Shown: one piece after another, positions 38,666 to 48,252 of the stretch
How positions within the stretch are numbered: the first letter of the stretch is position 1
How the letters are laid out: every line of letters begins with the position of its first letter
Assembly: GCF_902859705.1 (NCBI RefSeq)
Contig: NZ_CADIJO010000011.1
Span: forward strand, 124,001-188,000
Source: Achromobacter deleyi
GTDB taxonomy: Bacteria > Pseudomonadota > Gammaproteobacteria > Burkholderiales > Burkholderiaceae_B
DNA: 64,000 nucleotides
Reading direction: 5' to 3'
Made by a program: the position numbers and the translations under genes
Notes under the pieces: model-generated
What the model saw: the letters and a program-made list of their open reading frames with translations, nothing else
Told to the model about the DNA's origin: nothing
The model's database searches: none

Positions 38666-39550
38666 CTACACGCCCAGTCCGTTCTGCTTGAACCAATCCA
38701 GCATTCTTTGCCACGCCTGTTCGGCCTCCGCCTTTCGGTAACTCGGCCGGTAGTCGGCGTGGAAGGCGTGCGGGGCTTCGGGGTAGACGTCGATGCGCGA
38801 GGCCTTGGCGGCGGCGGGGCCCTTGGCGAGTTCGATGCGCATCTTGTCGACGTCGGTCAGGGGGATGCCGGCGTCCTTGCCGCCGTAGGCGCCCAGGACG
38901 GGGGCCTTGAGGTCGTTGACCTGGCTCAGGACGGACTTGGGTTTGAGGTCGCTGGGTTCGCCGCCCAGTTGGCCGTAGAAGGCGGCGCCGGCTTTGAGTT
39001 TGGGGTTGTGGGCGGCGTAGAGCCAGACTTGGCGGCCGCCCCAGCAGAAGCCGACGATGCCGAGCTTGTCGGCGCTGCCGCCGTTGGCGGCGGCCCAGGC
39101 GGTGGTGGCGTCCAGGTCGGCCTCGACTTGTTTGTCGGGGACCTTGCTGATGATCTCGGCTTGCAGCTTGGGGATTTCGGTGTACTTGGACGGGTCGCCC
39201 TGGCGGGCGAAGAGTTCGGGGGCGATGGCCAGGTAGCCCAGGTGGGCCAGGCGGCGGCAGACGTCCTGGATGTATTCGTGGACGCCGAAGATTTCGGAGA
39301 TGACCAGGACGGTGGGCAGGTTTTTCTTGCCGGCGGGCGCGGCACGGTAGGCCGGCATCTTGCCGTCGGTGGTGGGGATGTCGACCTTGCCGGCGGTGAG
39401 GCCGTTGGCGTCGGTGTGGATGGCGGTCTGGGCGACGGCGGGGCCGGCGGCCAGCGAGAAGCCGGCGGCGACGGTGGTGGCGATGAAGCCTCGCCGGTCC
39501 AGTCGCAGGGGCGGCAGCAGGCTGTCGAAATGGGCGTCCTGGTCTTTCAT
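38666..39550 (-). CDS. Tat-exported dienelactone-hydrolase-family protein
   Basis: This encodes 294 residues from the second of two adjacent ATGs (39550), which gives the better distance to GGAG; the first is at 39553. A Tat signal has Arg19-Arg20 (LDRRGFIATTVAAG) with cleavage after AVAQ near residue 41. The alpha/beta-hydrolase domain has the nucleophile Cys169 in GIVGFCWGGR, an acid around GGKDAGIPLTD and a histidine in PHAFHADYR. This is the Cys-Asp-His triad of the family. Export suggests a role other than classic muconate-pathway dienelactone hydrolysis. Natural substrate is unknown. Confidence 0.88.
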   Translation of the reverse strand: MKDQDAHFDSLLPPLRLDRRGFIATTVAAGFSLAAGPAVAQTAIHTDANGLTAGKVDIPTTDGKMPAYRAAPAGKKNLPTVLVISEIFGVHEYIQDVCRRLAHLGYLAIAPELFARQGDPSKYTEIPKLQAEIISKVPDKQVEADLDATTAWAAANGGSADKLGIVGFCWGGRQVWLYAAHNPKLKAGAAFYGQLGGEPSDLKPKSVLSQVNDLKAPVLGAYGGKDAGIPLTDVDKMRIELAKGPAAAKASRIDVYPEAPHAFHADYRPSYRKAEAEQAWQRMLDWFKQNGLGV

Positions 39551-39624
39551 CATGAATCTCCGGGCAAAGGGCGGGCTGCCGGACGCCAGTTTGCTTGACT
39601 GGGCGTCGCGGCGGACCGCCGGGT

Positions 39625-42600
39625 TCACTTCAGGGAGAAGTCCACGCGCGAGGGCTGGCCCTCGTCCTTGATGCCATCGGCGTTCAGTTGCGGGGCAACG
39701 ATGAACACGCGATCCGCGAGTCCTTCCTGGGCTTGCAGCTTCTCATAGACCGCTTGCGCGCGGGCGTCGGCCAGTTGGCGCAACTGTTCGTCGCCGACCT
39801 GGGCCACGCCGCGCAGCATCTCCTCCATTTCTGCCGGCGGCACGGACTTGGCCATGCCGATGAAATTGCGGGGTTTGTCCTTGATGTCGGTGTCGTCGTA
39901 GACCTTTTCGAGGTACTTGACGCGTTCGGCGGCGGAAACTTCGACGCCGGCGGGGTCGGGCTTCTTGCCGCGCGGGGCGACGTCGCGGGCCTTGGCGGCG
40001 CGGATCTTGGCGTCGACCCAGGCTTGGCGCAGGCCTTCCATGTCGGTCTTGGGGTCGGCGCGGCCGCTCAGGTCCATCTTGAGCGCGGGGCGGTCGGCCA
40101 GGGCCTTGGTGAGAGTTTCGATACGCTGCAGCGAGTCTTCGGTGAGCGCGGCGCTGCCCGGGGCGAATTCGACGTAGGACAGTTCTTCGCCGCCGCCAAA
40201 GGCGGATGCGAGCAGGCTGAAGGGCGAGGTGACGGCCTTGACGACAAGGTTGAGCAGCACGCGCACGACGATGCCGCCGACGGAGAATTCGGGATCGTCC
40301 AGCGAACCGGAGATGGGCAGGTTGATGTCGATGTTGCCGCGCGAGTCCTTGAGCAGCGCGACGGCCAGCAGCACGGGCAGCTTGGTGGCGTCGGGGCTGT
40401 TGGTCTTGTCGCCGAAGGTGAGCTGGTTGAGGATGACGTGGTTGGTGGCGAGCAGCGCGCGGTCCTTGATCTTGTATTCCAGGTCGACGGACAGTTTGCC
40501 GCGCTTGATGGGGTAGCCGACGTATTTGGCCGAATAGGTGTTGAAGCGCGGCAGGTCCACGCCCTTGGCCGAGGCCTTCAGGTCCAGCGACAGGAACTTG
40601 GCAAAGGGCTGCACGATGCCGCTGATGGACAGGGGCGCGGTGGTGTAGACGCGGCCGGTGACCTTGACCTTGGCGGGCTGCGGGTTGGTGGACGAGACGG
40701 CGGTGATGGAACCGTCGATGCTGGACAGTTCGGCGACGTAGTTGGGTTTGACGAAGCGGTCCGTGAAGGTCATGCGGCCGCGCGACAGGGTGACGCTGTT
40801 GAGCGAGATGTCGGGCATGCCGCCGCCCTTGGCGCTGGGCGCGGCGGCGGCCGCCGGGGCGGGCGGCGCGGCGTTGCGGCCGGGGGTCTGGGTGTCCTGG
40901 GTGATGGAGCCGCCGGCCTGGCCGGGCGCGGCGACGAGGTCCATGACGTTCAGGCGGCCCTGGGCGTTGAGCAGGATGCGGCCATAGAAGTCGTCGAGCG
41001 CGATGTCGCCCAGGGCGGCGCCGATCTTGTCGCCGGCCACCGAGATGTTCATGCCCGAGAAGGCCAGGCGTTTCCAGTTCAGGAAGTCGTCTTTGTTGAC
41101 GCGGTCCTGCAGGTCGACGTCGGTGATGTCGACGCCGCCTTTCCAGCCGGCCTTCATGGGGGCGTTGCCGGCGGCAGCGGCGAACTCGGCGTCGCCCTTG
41201 GCGGCCAGGGTGATGGCGCGCACGGTGGCGTTCAGGCTGGAGGCGGCGTAGGGCGCGAAGGACGCGACGTTCAGGCCGGCCAGGTCGACCGAGGTCTTGA
41301 CGGTGAGCGGCTGCGGGGTGAAGACGCCCTTGAGGTCGAGCTTGCCGTCGCCCTGGATGCCGGCGGCGGCCAGGGTGAAGTTGCTTTGGCCGGGGCCCAT
41401 GGCCAGGCGGTCGGCGGTGACGGCGAGCTTTTGCAGGGCGATGTCCAGCGGCGGGTTCAGGGTTTCGTCGCGGGCCTTGAATTGGGCGAGTTCGGCGCGC
41501 ACGCCGGTGGCGGACGCGTCGATGGCGCCGTTCTTGTCCAGGACGTGCACCTGGGCGGTGAGGCCGAGGCGGCCGTCCAGCAGTTGCACGGGCGAGAGGC
41601 TGCGCACGGCGGGGGCGAACGGCGCCAGGGCGACGTTGCCCAGCCGGACCGACAGTTCGAGCGACAGGGGTTGCAGCACCAGCGGCCCCTTGGCGCGGAT
41701 CCAGCCGCCGTCGGTGCTGTTGTCCACGGTGAGCCAGAGGTTGATGGGCTGGTCCTTGACCTGCGGCAGCGCCACGCCTTCGACAGTGACGGCCAGGCCG
41801 GTCATGGTGTAGTCGAGCTTGCTGATGGCGTCGGTGACGTAGAGCTCGCCTTCGTGGATATTGAAGGCGTCGAGCGTGACCTTCCATTCGGCAGGCGCGG
41901 CGGGGGTGGCCGGGGTGCCGTCGGCGGCGGGAGCGGCGCCTGCGGCGGGGGCAGATGCCGTGGCCGCGGCGGGGACACCGCCCGGTGCAGCCGCTGGCTT
42001 GCCGGAGGCTGCGGTAGCGGCAGGCGTACCGGCAGCGGGCGTTGCCTGGCCGGGCGACGCGGCGGTCGGCGCGGTGGAGGCGCTGGCGGCGGGCGTACCG
42101 GCTGTGGGTGCAGCGCCCTTCCCGGCTTCTGCGGCAGTGGCGGCCGGTGCCGCGGCTACCTTGGCGGGGGCTTGCTTGGCGGCATCGAGCTTGGCGGCGT
42201 CGGTCTTCGCGGGTTCGGCCTTGGGCGCGTCAGCTTTTGCCGCGGCGGGCTTGGCGGCGGCGGGCTTGGCCGCCGGGGCCGGGCCGCCCAGCGCCTTGAG
42301 CTTGTCGACCACGTCCTGCCAGTTCAGGTGCTGGTTGCTGTAGCGGCGCGCATAGACCTGCGGGGCCCACAGGCCGACGTCGCCGACGTAGACCTGGCGG
42401 GCGATGGGTTCGAGTTCGAGGCGGCTGACGGTCAGGGCGCTCCAGGCGGCGAGGCTTTCGCCGGCGGTGTCGCGCAGGTCGAACTGGCGCAGGCCCAGGT
42501 CGCCGACGACGCGGATCTTGGGCGGGGCGTCCTTGGGCTGTTCGAAGACGACCTGCAGGTTGGAGTCGAGCAGCGCGCGTTCCAGCTTGAAGGGCAGCGG

Positions 42601-43356
42601 CATGGGCCAGACGTCGGCCCATTTTTCGAGTTGCAGGCCGGTGAAGGCCACCCGCAGGGTCGATGACGGAACCTTGTCGAAGGGCCGCGCCACGCCGGTC
42701 AGGTCGAACGGGCTGCCGTTGATGCGCAGGTGCAGCCGGGGCTGCACGTCGATGTCGGTGGCGTAACCGAAGGTGGAGATGAACGGCACGCCCACGGCCA
42801 GTTCGTCGATGACCTGCTTGCGGCCGGTGACCTTGTCGTCCAGCGTGACGACGCCGCCTTCGATCACCATGTTGTTCAGGGAGAATCGCGGCGGGCCTTC
42901 GTCGGGCTTGGGCGGTTCTTCGGGCTTGGCAGCCGTCATCTCGGCCACGCGCTGCTGGATGTCGGAGAAATTGAAGCGGGTGACGTCTTCGCGCACGATC
43001 GAGACGGTGGGCGCGCGCAGGGTGAAGCGGTCGACCACGGGGGCGAACCAGAACAGCGAGGACCAGGCGGCGCTGACGTCCAGTTCGGCGGCGGTGAGCA
43101 GCGGCGTCTGCGAGCCGGGCTGGGCCACGGCGAGATCGCGCGCGCGCACGGTCAGGGTGAAGGGATTGAAGGTGATCTTGCCGACGGAGACGTCGCGGCC
43201 GATCATCTTGGCCACATCCTGGGTCAGGACGTTATGCAGGACCTTGGGCACCTGCCATGCTGCAACGCCGCACAGGATCAGCGCCACGGCCACGACGCCC
43301 AAGAGAATCTTGCCTAAGCGGCGGGTGAACCGGAACTTGGGCATCCGCAAGGGCAT
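39625..43356 (-). CDS. Giant AsmA-like (DUF748) envelope protein
   Basis: This encodes 1243 residues, with AGGAG 8 nt before the ATG. An N-terminal membrane anchor (LGKILLGVVAVALILCGVAA, residues 14-33) precedes a huge periplasmic region of repeated beta-strand blocks typical of AsmA/DUF748 proteins. Residues 358-489 form a linker made almost only of Ala, Pro, Lys, Thr and Gly. The C-terminal 180 residues start with YVEFAPGSAALTEDSLQRI and contain DLSGRADP, resembling an OmpA-like peptidoglycan-binding fold. AsmA-like proteins are linked to lipid transport between membranes; that role is inferred here. It stands 75 bp upstream of the exported hydrolase. Confidence 0.85.
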   Translation of the reverse strand: MPLRMPKFRFTRRLGKILLGVVAVALILCGVAAWQVPKVLHNVLTQDVAKMIGRDVSVGKITFNPFTLTVRARDLAVAQPGSQTPLLTAAELDVSAAWSSLFWFAPVVDRFTLRAPTVSIVREDVTRFNFSDIQQRVAEMTAAKPEEPPKPDEGPPRFSLNNMVIEGGVVTLDDKVTGRKQVIDELAVGVPFISTFGYATDIDVQPRLHLRINGSPFDLTGVARPFDKVPSSTLRVAFTGLQLEKWADVWPMPLPFKLERALLDSNLQVVFEQPKDAPPKIRVVGDLGLRQFDLRDTAGESLAAWSALTVSRLELEPIARQVYVGDVGLWAPQVYARRYSNQHLNWQDVVDKLKALGGPAPAAKPAAAKPAAAKADAPKAEPAKTDAAKLDAAKQAPAKVAAAPAATAAEAGKGAAPTAGTPAASASTAPTAASPGQATPAAGTPAATAASGKPAAAPGGVPAAATASAPAAGAAPAADGTPATPAAPAEWKVTLDAFNIHEGELYVTDAISKLDYTMTGLAVTVEGVALPQVKDQPINLWLTVDNSTDGGWIRAKGPLVLQPLSLELSVRLGNVALAPFAPAVRSLSPVQLLDGRLGLTAQVHVLDKNGAIDASATGVRAELAQFKARDETLNPPLDIALQKLAVTADRLAMGPGQSNFTLAAAGIQGDGKLDLKGVFTPQPLTVKTSVDLAGLNVASFAPYAASSLNATVRAITLAAKGDAEFAAAAGNAPMKAGWKGGVDITDVDLQDRVNKDDFLNWKRLAFSGMNISVAGDKIGAALGDIALDDFYGRILLNAQGRLNVMDLVAAPGQAGGSITQDTQTPGRNAAPPAPAAAAAPSAKGGGMPDISLNSVTLSRGRMTFTDRFVKPNYVAELSSIDGSITAVSSTNPQPAKVKVTGRVYTTAPLSISGIVQPFAKFLSLDLKASAKGVDLPRFNTYSAKYVGYPIKRGKLSVDLEYKIKDRALLATNHVILNQLTFGDKTNSPDATKLPVLLAVALLKDSRGNIDINLPISGSLDDPEFSVGGIVVRVLLNLVVKAVTSPFSLLASAFGGGEELSYVEFAPGSAALTEDSLQRIETLTKALADRPALKMDLSGRADPKTDMEGLRQAWVDAKIRAAKARDVAPRGKKPDPAGVEVSAAERVKYLEKVYDDTDIKDKPRNFIGMAKSVPPAEMEEMLRGVAQVGDEQLRQLADARAQAVYEKLQAQEGLADRVFIVAPQLNADGIKDEGQPSRVDFSLK

Positions 43357-43445
43357 TACGCGTCTCCTGATACGAATTGAAGGCCATTATCGCGTCCTTC
43401 GAGCAAATGTGGGGTGCTTTTTGCGGCCCATCCCGAAAAGCAAAA

Positions 43446-43558
43446 TGCCCCCGCAGGGGCATGAAAACATAAGGTTCTTTTATTCTTCAGCAAGGCCGGG
43501 CCGATAAACCCTCGTTATCATAGGCGTATCAATGGCCCCGCCACGGCCTGCCGGGGCC
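43446..43558. other. Two hairpins in the moaC upstream region
   Basis: TGCCCC-CGCA-GGGGCA (43446-43461) has A/T-rich flanks and could terminate on either strand weakly. GGCCCCG / CGGGGCC (43534-43540, 43552-43558) lies 40 nt before moaC and may structure its leader. I cannot fit the known molybdenum-cofactor riboswitch to it. Confidence 0.4.
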
Positions 43559-43597
43559 AGGCTTTTCAATCATTAACAATTCTCGGTCCCGATTCCC

Positions 43598-44086
43598 ATG
43601 TCCACGCCCACCCCCACCTTGAGCCACCTGGATGAAGCCGGCCAGGTCCGTATGGTCGATGTGATCGCCAAGACGGACAGCGAGCGCGTGGCCGTCGCCG
43701 CCGCCAGCGTCCGCATGAACGAGGTGGCCTATGGCCTGTTGACGCAGCCGGGCCGCGGCAAGGGCGAGGTGCTCAACACCGCGCGCGTGGCCGCCATCCT
43801 GGCCGCCAAGCGCTGCGCCGAACTGATTCCCCTGTGCCACAGCCTGCCGCTGTCGTTCGTGGGGGTGGAATTCTCGCTGGACGACGCCGCGCACCGCATC
43901 GACATCCAGGCGACCTGCCGCACCAGCTACAAGACCGGTGTCGAAATGGAAGCCATGACGGCCTGCAGCGTGGCCGCGCTGACCATCTACGATATGTGCA
44001 AGGCGGCGGACAAGGGCATCGTGATCGAACAGGTACGCCTGAAGTTCAAGGCGGGAGGAAAAAGCGGTGAATGGCGCAACGATTGA
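43598..44086 (+). CDS. moaC: Cyclic pyranopterin monophosphate synthase
   Basis: This encodes 162 residues. Conserved blocks are LSHLDEAGQVRMVDV, the segment AAKRCAELIPLCHSLPLSFV and TSYKTGVEMEAMTACSVAALTIYDMCKA, which hold the catalytic residues. With MoaA it converts GTP to cyclic pyranopterin monophosphate, the first step of molybdopterin synthesis. It starts a five-gene plus-strand run and overlaps moaD by 20 bp. The products serve the formate dehydrogenase encoded downstream. Confidence 0.97.
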   Translation: MSTPTPTLSHLDEAGQVRMVDVIAKTDSERVAVAAASVRMNEVAYGLLTQPGRGKGEVLNTARVAAILAAKRCAELIPLCHSLPLSFVGVEFSLDDAAHRIDIQATCRTSYKTGVEMEAMTACSVAALTIYDMCKAADKGIVIEQVRLKFKAGGKSGEWRND

Positions 44087-44318
44087 TCTTCTGTATTTCG
44101 CCCGCGTGGCCGAACTGGTCGGCAAGCGGACCGAAGCCTGGCCGCTGGACGGCGAATCCACCGGGGCGCAGCTGCTGGCGGCGCTGGGCGAACGCTATCC
44201 GCAGCTGGAACCGGCCTCGCGGCTGAAGCTGGCCATCAACCAGACCCACGCCAAGCCGTCGGCGACGATACGCGCGGGCGACGAGGTGGCGGTGTTCGAA
44301 CCCGTCACCGGAGGCTGA
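44067..44318 (+). CDS. moaD: Molybdopterin synthase sulfur carrier subunit
   Basis: This encodes 83 residues from a GTG start with GGAGG upstream, inside the moaC 3' end. It is a beta-grasp, ubiquitin-like protein ending in the diagnostic VTGG, whose last glycine is thiocarboxylated. The start MNGATIDLLYFARVAELVG is typical. It is followed 5 bp later by moaE, its partner. Confidence 0.94.
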   Translation: MNGATIDLLYFARVAELVGKRTEAWPLDGESTGAQLLAALGERYPQLEPASRLKLAINQTHAKPSATIRAGDEVAVFEPVTGG

Positions 44319-44323
44319 GCGCC

Positions 44324-44806
44324 ATGGTCATCGTGCAGGAAGCCGATTTCGACGCGGCCGCACTGACGGCGGCCCTGCGCGCCAGCGCCGGCCCGGGCGT
44401 GGGCGGCATCGTCACGTTCGTGGGCTATGTGCGCGACTACGCGCCGGACACCCCCACCGACACGCTGTACCTGGAACACTACCCCGGCATGTGCGAGCGC
44501 GAGCTCGAAGACATTGCCGCCACGGCGCGCGCGCGCTGGCAGCTGGACGGCACCGTGATCGTGCACCGGGTGGGCGCCTTGGCCCGCAACGCGCAGATCG
44601 TGTTCGTGGCCGCCGCCAGCGCCCACCGCGGCGATGCCTTCCGCGGCTGCGAATTCATCATCGACGCGCTCAAGACCCGCGCGCCCTTCTGGAAGCGCGA
44701 GACGCTGGCCGGCGGCGACAGCTTCTGGGTCGAACAGCGCCAATCCGACCAGGACCGCACGCAGTCCTGGGATGCCGACACCCCGCCCCCCAAGGAGACC
44801 GCATGA
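44324..44806 (+). CDS. moaE: Molybdopterin synthase catalytic subunit
   Basis: This encodes 160 residues. Family blocks are GGIVTFVGYVRDYAPD, LYLEHYPGMCERELEDIA and APFWKRETLAGGDSFWVE, the last containing active-site lysine and arginine. The MoaD2-MoaE2 complex inserts two sulfurs into cyclic pyranopterin monophosphate. The stop overlaps the moaB start as ATGA. Confidence 0.96.
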   Translation: MVIVQEADFDAAALTAALRASAGPGVGGIVTFVGYVRDYAPDTPTDTLYLEHYPGMCERELEDIAATARARWQLDGTVIVHRVGALARNAQIVFVAAASAHRGDAFRGCEFIIDALKTRAPFWKRETLAGGDSFWVEQRQSDQDRTQSWDADTPPPKETA

Positions 44807-45324
44807 ACGACGCCACCCCCGTCTCGCTGGCCTGCGCCGTGCTGACGATCAGCGACACCCGCAGCGCTGGTGACGACACGTCCGGCAACCTGCTGGCGCA
44901 CAGCCTGGCGCAGGCCGGCCACCAATGCGTGCGGCGCGACATCGTCCGAGACGATATCTACCTGATCCGGCGTGTCATCAGCGACTGGATCGCCGACCCC
45001 GAGGTGCAGGTCATCCTGACCACCGGCGGCACGGGCTTTTCGCACCGCGACCATGTGCCCCAGGCCATCACCCCGCTGCTGGACCGCGAGATTCCTGGCT
45101 TTGGCGAACTGTTCCGCCAGCTTTCCTACACCGAGATCGGCAGCTCGACCATCCAGTCGCGCGCCTTTGCCGGGTCGGCCAACCAGACACTGCTGTTCTG
45201 CCTGCCGGGGTCCAACAACGCCTGCGAAACGGCCTGGACCAAGATCATCCGCGAACAGCTGGACAACAGCCATCGCCCCTGCAATTTCGCCACGCATCTT
45301 CAACACCGCGAACAAGACCACTGA
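44803..45324 (+). CDS. moaB: Molybdopterin adenylyltransferase-type protein MoaB
   Basis: This encodes 173 residues from the ATG overlapping the moaE stop. It belongs to the MoaB/Mog family: CAVLTISDTRSAGDDTSG, VILTTGGTGFSHRDHVPQAI and LPGSNNACETAW are visible. Mog-like proteins adenylylate molybdopterin before metal insertion by MoeA; MoaB of enterobacteria may not be active, so the exact role is open. It lies 4 bp before moeA. Confidence 0.92.
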   Translation: MNDATPVSLACAVLTISDTRSAGDDTSGNLLAHSLAQAGHQCVRRDIVRDDIYLIRRVISDWIADPEVQVILTTGGTGFSHRDHVPQAITPLLDREIPGFGELFRQLSYTEIGSSTIQSRAFAGSANQTLLFCLPGSNNACETAWTKIIREQLDNSHRPCNFATHLQHREQDH

Positions 45325-45328
45325 CCCC

Positions 45329-46534
45329 ATGCTGGATTTCGATCAAGCCCAGACCCTGCTGGCCAATGCGGCCGCCCCGCTCGCCCGCCGCGAGCATGCC
45401 AGCCTGGCCGACGCCCCCGGGCGCGTGCTGGCTGCCGACCTGGACGCCACGGTGGACATCCCGCCGGCCGACAACAGCGCCATGGACGGCTACGCGGTGC
45501 GCCTGGCCGACTGGCAGCCGGGCGCCCGCCTGCCCATCCAGCAGCGCTGCTATGCCGGCGACACGCCCGAGCCGCTCAAGCCCGGCCACGCCATCCGCCT
45601 GTTCACGGGCAGCCTGGTGCCCGCGGGCGCCGACACGGTGGTGATGCAGGAAGACACGCACGAAGCCGATAACCAGGTGGAAATCACGCGCGAACCGCGC
45701 CTGGGCCAGCACATTCGCCTGCGTGGCGAAGACACGCTGGCCGGCGCCCCGCTGCTGGCCGCCGGCACCCCGTTGCAGGCCGCCCACATTGCCCTGCTGG
45801 CCTCGCAGGGCCTGGCCAGCGTGCCGGTGGTGGGCCGCCTGAAGGTCGGCATCCTGACGACCGGCGACGAACTGGTGCCGCCGGGCGGCGCGCGCGAGCC
45901 GGCGCAGATCTACAACTCCAACGGCCCGATGCTGGCCGCGCTGGTGCGCGGCATGGGCGCGGACCCTGCCCTGGTGCTGCACGCCCGCGACACCGAAGCC
46001 GACCTGCTGGCCGCATTCAAGACTTTGCTGGCCGAATGCGACCTGGTGCTGAGCGTGGGCGGCGTGTCGGTGGGCGAGCGCGATCTGGTCAAGCCGGCGC
46101 TGGCCGCGCTGGGCGGCGAACTGTCGCTGTGGAAGGTGCGCATGAAGCCGGGCAAGCCGGTGGCGCTGGCACAGATCGACGGCAAGCCGGTGGTGAGCCT
46201 GCCGGGCAATCCGGTGTCGGCCTACGCCGTGTTCACGCTGCTGGTGTCGCCGCTGGTGCGGCGCATGCAGGGCCGCGAGGAATTGTTCCCGCCGGTCAGC
46301 CGGTTGCCGCTGCGCACCGAGCATCCGCGCCAGGATGCGCGCGAGGAATTCCTGCGCGTGCAGCGCCGCACGGGCGACGACGGCAACGCCGAACTGGTGC
46401 CTTACGGCCATCAAGGGTCTGGCGTGATCAGTTCACTGCCCTGGGCCACGGGCCTGGCGCGTCTGCCGGCCGACGTGCCGGTGCAGGACCGCGACCGCGT
46501 TCCCTACTACGACCTGCGTCACTGGCTGGCGTAG
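45329..46534 (+). CDS. moeA: Molybdopterin molybdenumtransferase
   Basis: This encodes 401 residues. Blocks typical of MoeA include DIPPADNSAMDGYAVR, FTGSLVPAGADTVVMQEDT, VGILTTGDELVPPG and IYNSNGPMLAALV. KVRMKPGKPVALAQIDGKPV and LPGNPVSAY complete the pattern. It inserts molybdate into adenylylated molybdopterin. It is last in the moaC-D-E-B-moeA run, and its 3' end overlaps the convergent mobA gene by 16 bp. Confidence 0.96.
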   Translation: MLDFDQAQTLLANAAAPLARREHASLADAPGRVLAADLDATVDIPPADNSAMDGYAVRLADWQPGARLPIQQRCYAGDTPEPLKPGHAIRLFTGSLVPAGADTVVMQEDTHEADNQVEITREPRLGQHIRLRGEDTLAGAPLLAAGTPLQAAHIALLASQGLASVPVVGRLKVGILTTGDELVPPGGAREPAQIYNSNGPMLAALVRGMGADPALVLHARDTEADLLAAFKTLLAECDLVLSVGGVSVGERDLVKPALAALGGELSLWKVRMKPGKPVALAQIDGKPVVSLPGNPVSAYAVFTLLVSPLVRRMQGREELFPPVSRLPLRTEHPRQDAREEFLRVQRRTGDDGNAELVPYGHQGSGVISSLPWATGLARLPADVPVQDRDRVPYYDLRHWLA

Positions 46535-47142
46535 CGTTCGGCGGCGGCCAGGTCGTCGGGCGTATTCAGGTTCATGAACGCGTCCGGCGCATCGTCGAAG
46601 GCGGCGGCCACGCCGCCCGCCTGCGACTGCCACAGGCCGACCTTGCGTTCACCGCCGGCCAGGTAATCACGCAGCGCCGGCAATAAGGCCGGGCGCACGG
46701 CCATGCAGGCCGGATGGCGCCGGCCACCGGCCACGGCATAGGCCAGCGGCGCGCCGGCCGCTTGCGCCGCGGCGATCAGGCGGGCCGCCAGGTCGCCGGG
46801 CAGGAAAGGCGTATCGCAAGGCACGGCCACCACCCAATCACACGCAGCGGCGGCGGCCAGCCCGGCGGCAAGGCCGGCCAGCGGCCCTTGCCAGGCGCCC
46901 AGCGCGTCGATGTCGTCGGCCACGACCCGCCCGTAGCGGGCATAGACGTCAACGTTGCGGTTGGCGCTGATGATCAACGTGCCCACTTGCGGCGCCAGAC
47001 GCTGCGCCACGTGGGCCACCAGCGGCTCGCCGCGCAGCACCGCCAGGCCCTTGTCACGGCCATCCATGCGCGCGCCCTGGCCGCCGGCCAGGATCAGGCC
47101 GGCGATGCGCTGCGGATCCAGATGGGGTGCCGGATCAGCCAC
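46519..47142 (-). CDS. mobA: Molybdenum cofactor guanylyltransferase
   Basis: This encodes 207 residues from a GTG start that overlaps the moaA stop by 8 bp. The GTP-binding start [19 protein letters not shown] and the metal-site motif [16 protein letters not shown] are clear. MobA attaches GMP to form the guanine dinucleotide cofactor used by DMSO-reductase-family enzymes such as formate dehydrogenase. It is coupled to moaA and runs against moeA. Confidence 0.94.
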   Translation of the reverse strand: MADPAPHLDPQRIAGLILAGGQGARMDGRDKGLAVLRGEPLVAHVAQRLAPQVGTLIISANRNVDVYARYGRVVADDIDALGAWQGPLAGLAAGLAAAAACDWVVAVPCDTPFLPGDLAARLIAAAQAAGAPLAYAVAGGRRHPACMAVRPALLPALRDYLAGGERKVGLWQSQAGGVAAAFDDAPDAFMNLNTPDDLAAAERYASQ

Positions 47143-48229
47143 CGATGTAGCTCATTTCGACTTTGCGGGCCGGGTCGGCCATGTGGCGGCCGCGCTGTTC
47201 CGAATAGTTGTCGCCGCGGCCGGCCCAGATGCCCGTGAGGATGGCGGCCAGTTCGTCGTCGCTGGCGCCGTCGCGCAGCGGCGCGCGCAGGTCGTAGCCC
47301 TGGTGCGCGAACAGGCACAAAAAGAGCTTGCCTTCCGGCGACAGGCGCGCGCGCGTACAGCCGCCACAGAAGGCATGGGACACGCTGGAGATGACGCCGA
47401 TCTCGCCGCCGCCATCCAGGTAGCGCCAACGCTCGGCGACACGGCCCATGTCGTCGGCGGCCACCGGCGCCAGCGGATAGACCGCGCCGATGCGCGCCAG
47501 CACTTCCTGGCTGGGCACGACTTCGGTGAGGTTCCAGCCGTTGGTGTTGCCGACATCCATGTATTCGATGAAGCGCAGGATGTGGCCGCTGTGGCGGAAC
47601 CGTTCGGCCATGGGCAGGATCTGGGCGTCGTTCAGGCCGCGCCGCACCACCATGTTGACCTTGACGGGGGCCAGGCCCGCGCGGGCGGCGGCATCGATGC
47701 CGCGCAGCACGTCGTCGGGCGTGAAGCCGCTGTCGCTCATGTCCTGGAACATGGCGGCGTCCAGCGCGTCCAGGCTGACGGTGACGCGGGTCAGGCCCGC
47801 GGCTTTCAGGTCGGCGGCCTTGCGTTCGAGCACGCTGCCGTTGGTGGTCAGGGTCAGTTCCAGCGGCTGGCCGGCGGGCGTGCGCACGTCGGCCAGCAGG
47901 CCCACCAGGTTTTCCAGGTGCTTGCGCAGCAGGGGCTCGCCGCCGGTCAGGCGGATCTTTTCGACGCCCAGGCGGGTGAACACGCCGGCCAGGCGCGCGA
48001 TTTCCTCGAACGACAGCAGGTCGGAATGCCGCATGAAGGTGTAGTCGGCGTCGAAGACCTCGCGCGGCATGCAGTAGGTACAGCGGAAGTTGCAGCGATC
48101 GGTGACCGAAATGCGTAGGTCGCGCAGCGGCCGCGCGCGCAGGTCGAGCGCGGGCTGGCCCGGCGCGGGGGGCGCGACGGGGGCCGGCAGGTCGTTGCGG
48201 CGATCAGCAAGAAGGATCACTTTGCTCAT
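47135..48229 (-). CDS. moaA: GTP 3',8-cyclase
   Basis: This encodes 364 residues from the ATG at 48229; the same frame stays open far upstream but that is a shadow of the regulator gene. The radical-SAM motif has C46, C50 and C53 ([13 protein letters not shown]). The second cluster cysteines lie in [22 protein letters not shown]. The last residues are YIGG, matching the essential C-terminal GG. MoaA starts molybdopterin synthesis together with MoaC, which is encoded on the opposite strand. It lies 23 bp after the regulator gene. Confidence 0.97.
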   Translation of the reverse strand: MSKVILLADRRNDLPAPVAPPAPGQPALDLRARPLRDLRISVTDRCNFRCTYCMPREVFDADYTFMRHSDLLSFEEIARLAGVFTRLGVEKIRLTGGEPLLRKHLENLVGLLADVRTPAGQPLELTLTTNGSVLERKAADLKAAGLTRVTVSLDALDAAMFQDMSDSGFTPDDVLRGIDAAARAGLAPVKVNMVVRRGLNDAQILPMAERFRHSGHILRFIEYMDVGNTNGWNLTEVVPSQEVLARIGAVYPLAPVAADDMGRVAERWRYLDGGGEIGVISSVSHAFCGGCTRARLSPEGKLFLCLFAHQGYDLRAPLRDGASDDELAAILTGIWAGRGDNYSEQRGRHMADPARKVEMSYIGG

Positions 48230-48252
48230 GGAATCATCATAGCCCGGTGCGC

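Noticed and set aside
38008-38714. Short open frames across the palindromic elements, on both strands
   Set aside because: They follow the repeat core and its arms, are rich in Arg, Ser and Pro, and lack starts with ribosome-binding sites. They are better explained as by-products of the structured repeats.
39595-42666. Open frame of over 1000 codons on the plus strand, antisense to the AsmA-like gene
   Set aside because: It is Gly/Val/Ala/Asp-rich without family motifs, which is the expected antisense shadow of a GC-rich gene. The minus-strand frame has a signal anchor, a ribosome-binding site and family blocks.
43357-43597. Molybdenum-cofactor riboswitch upstream of moaC
   Set aside because: Two simple hairpins are present, but I could not match the conserved multi-helix architecture of that riboswitch; position before moaC alone is not enough.
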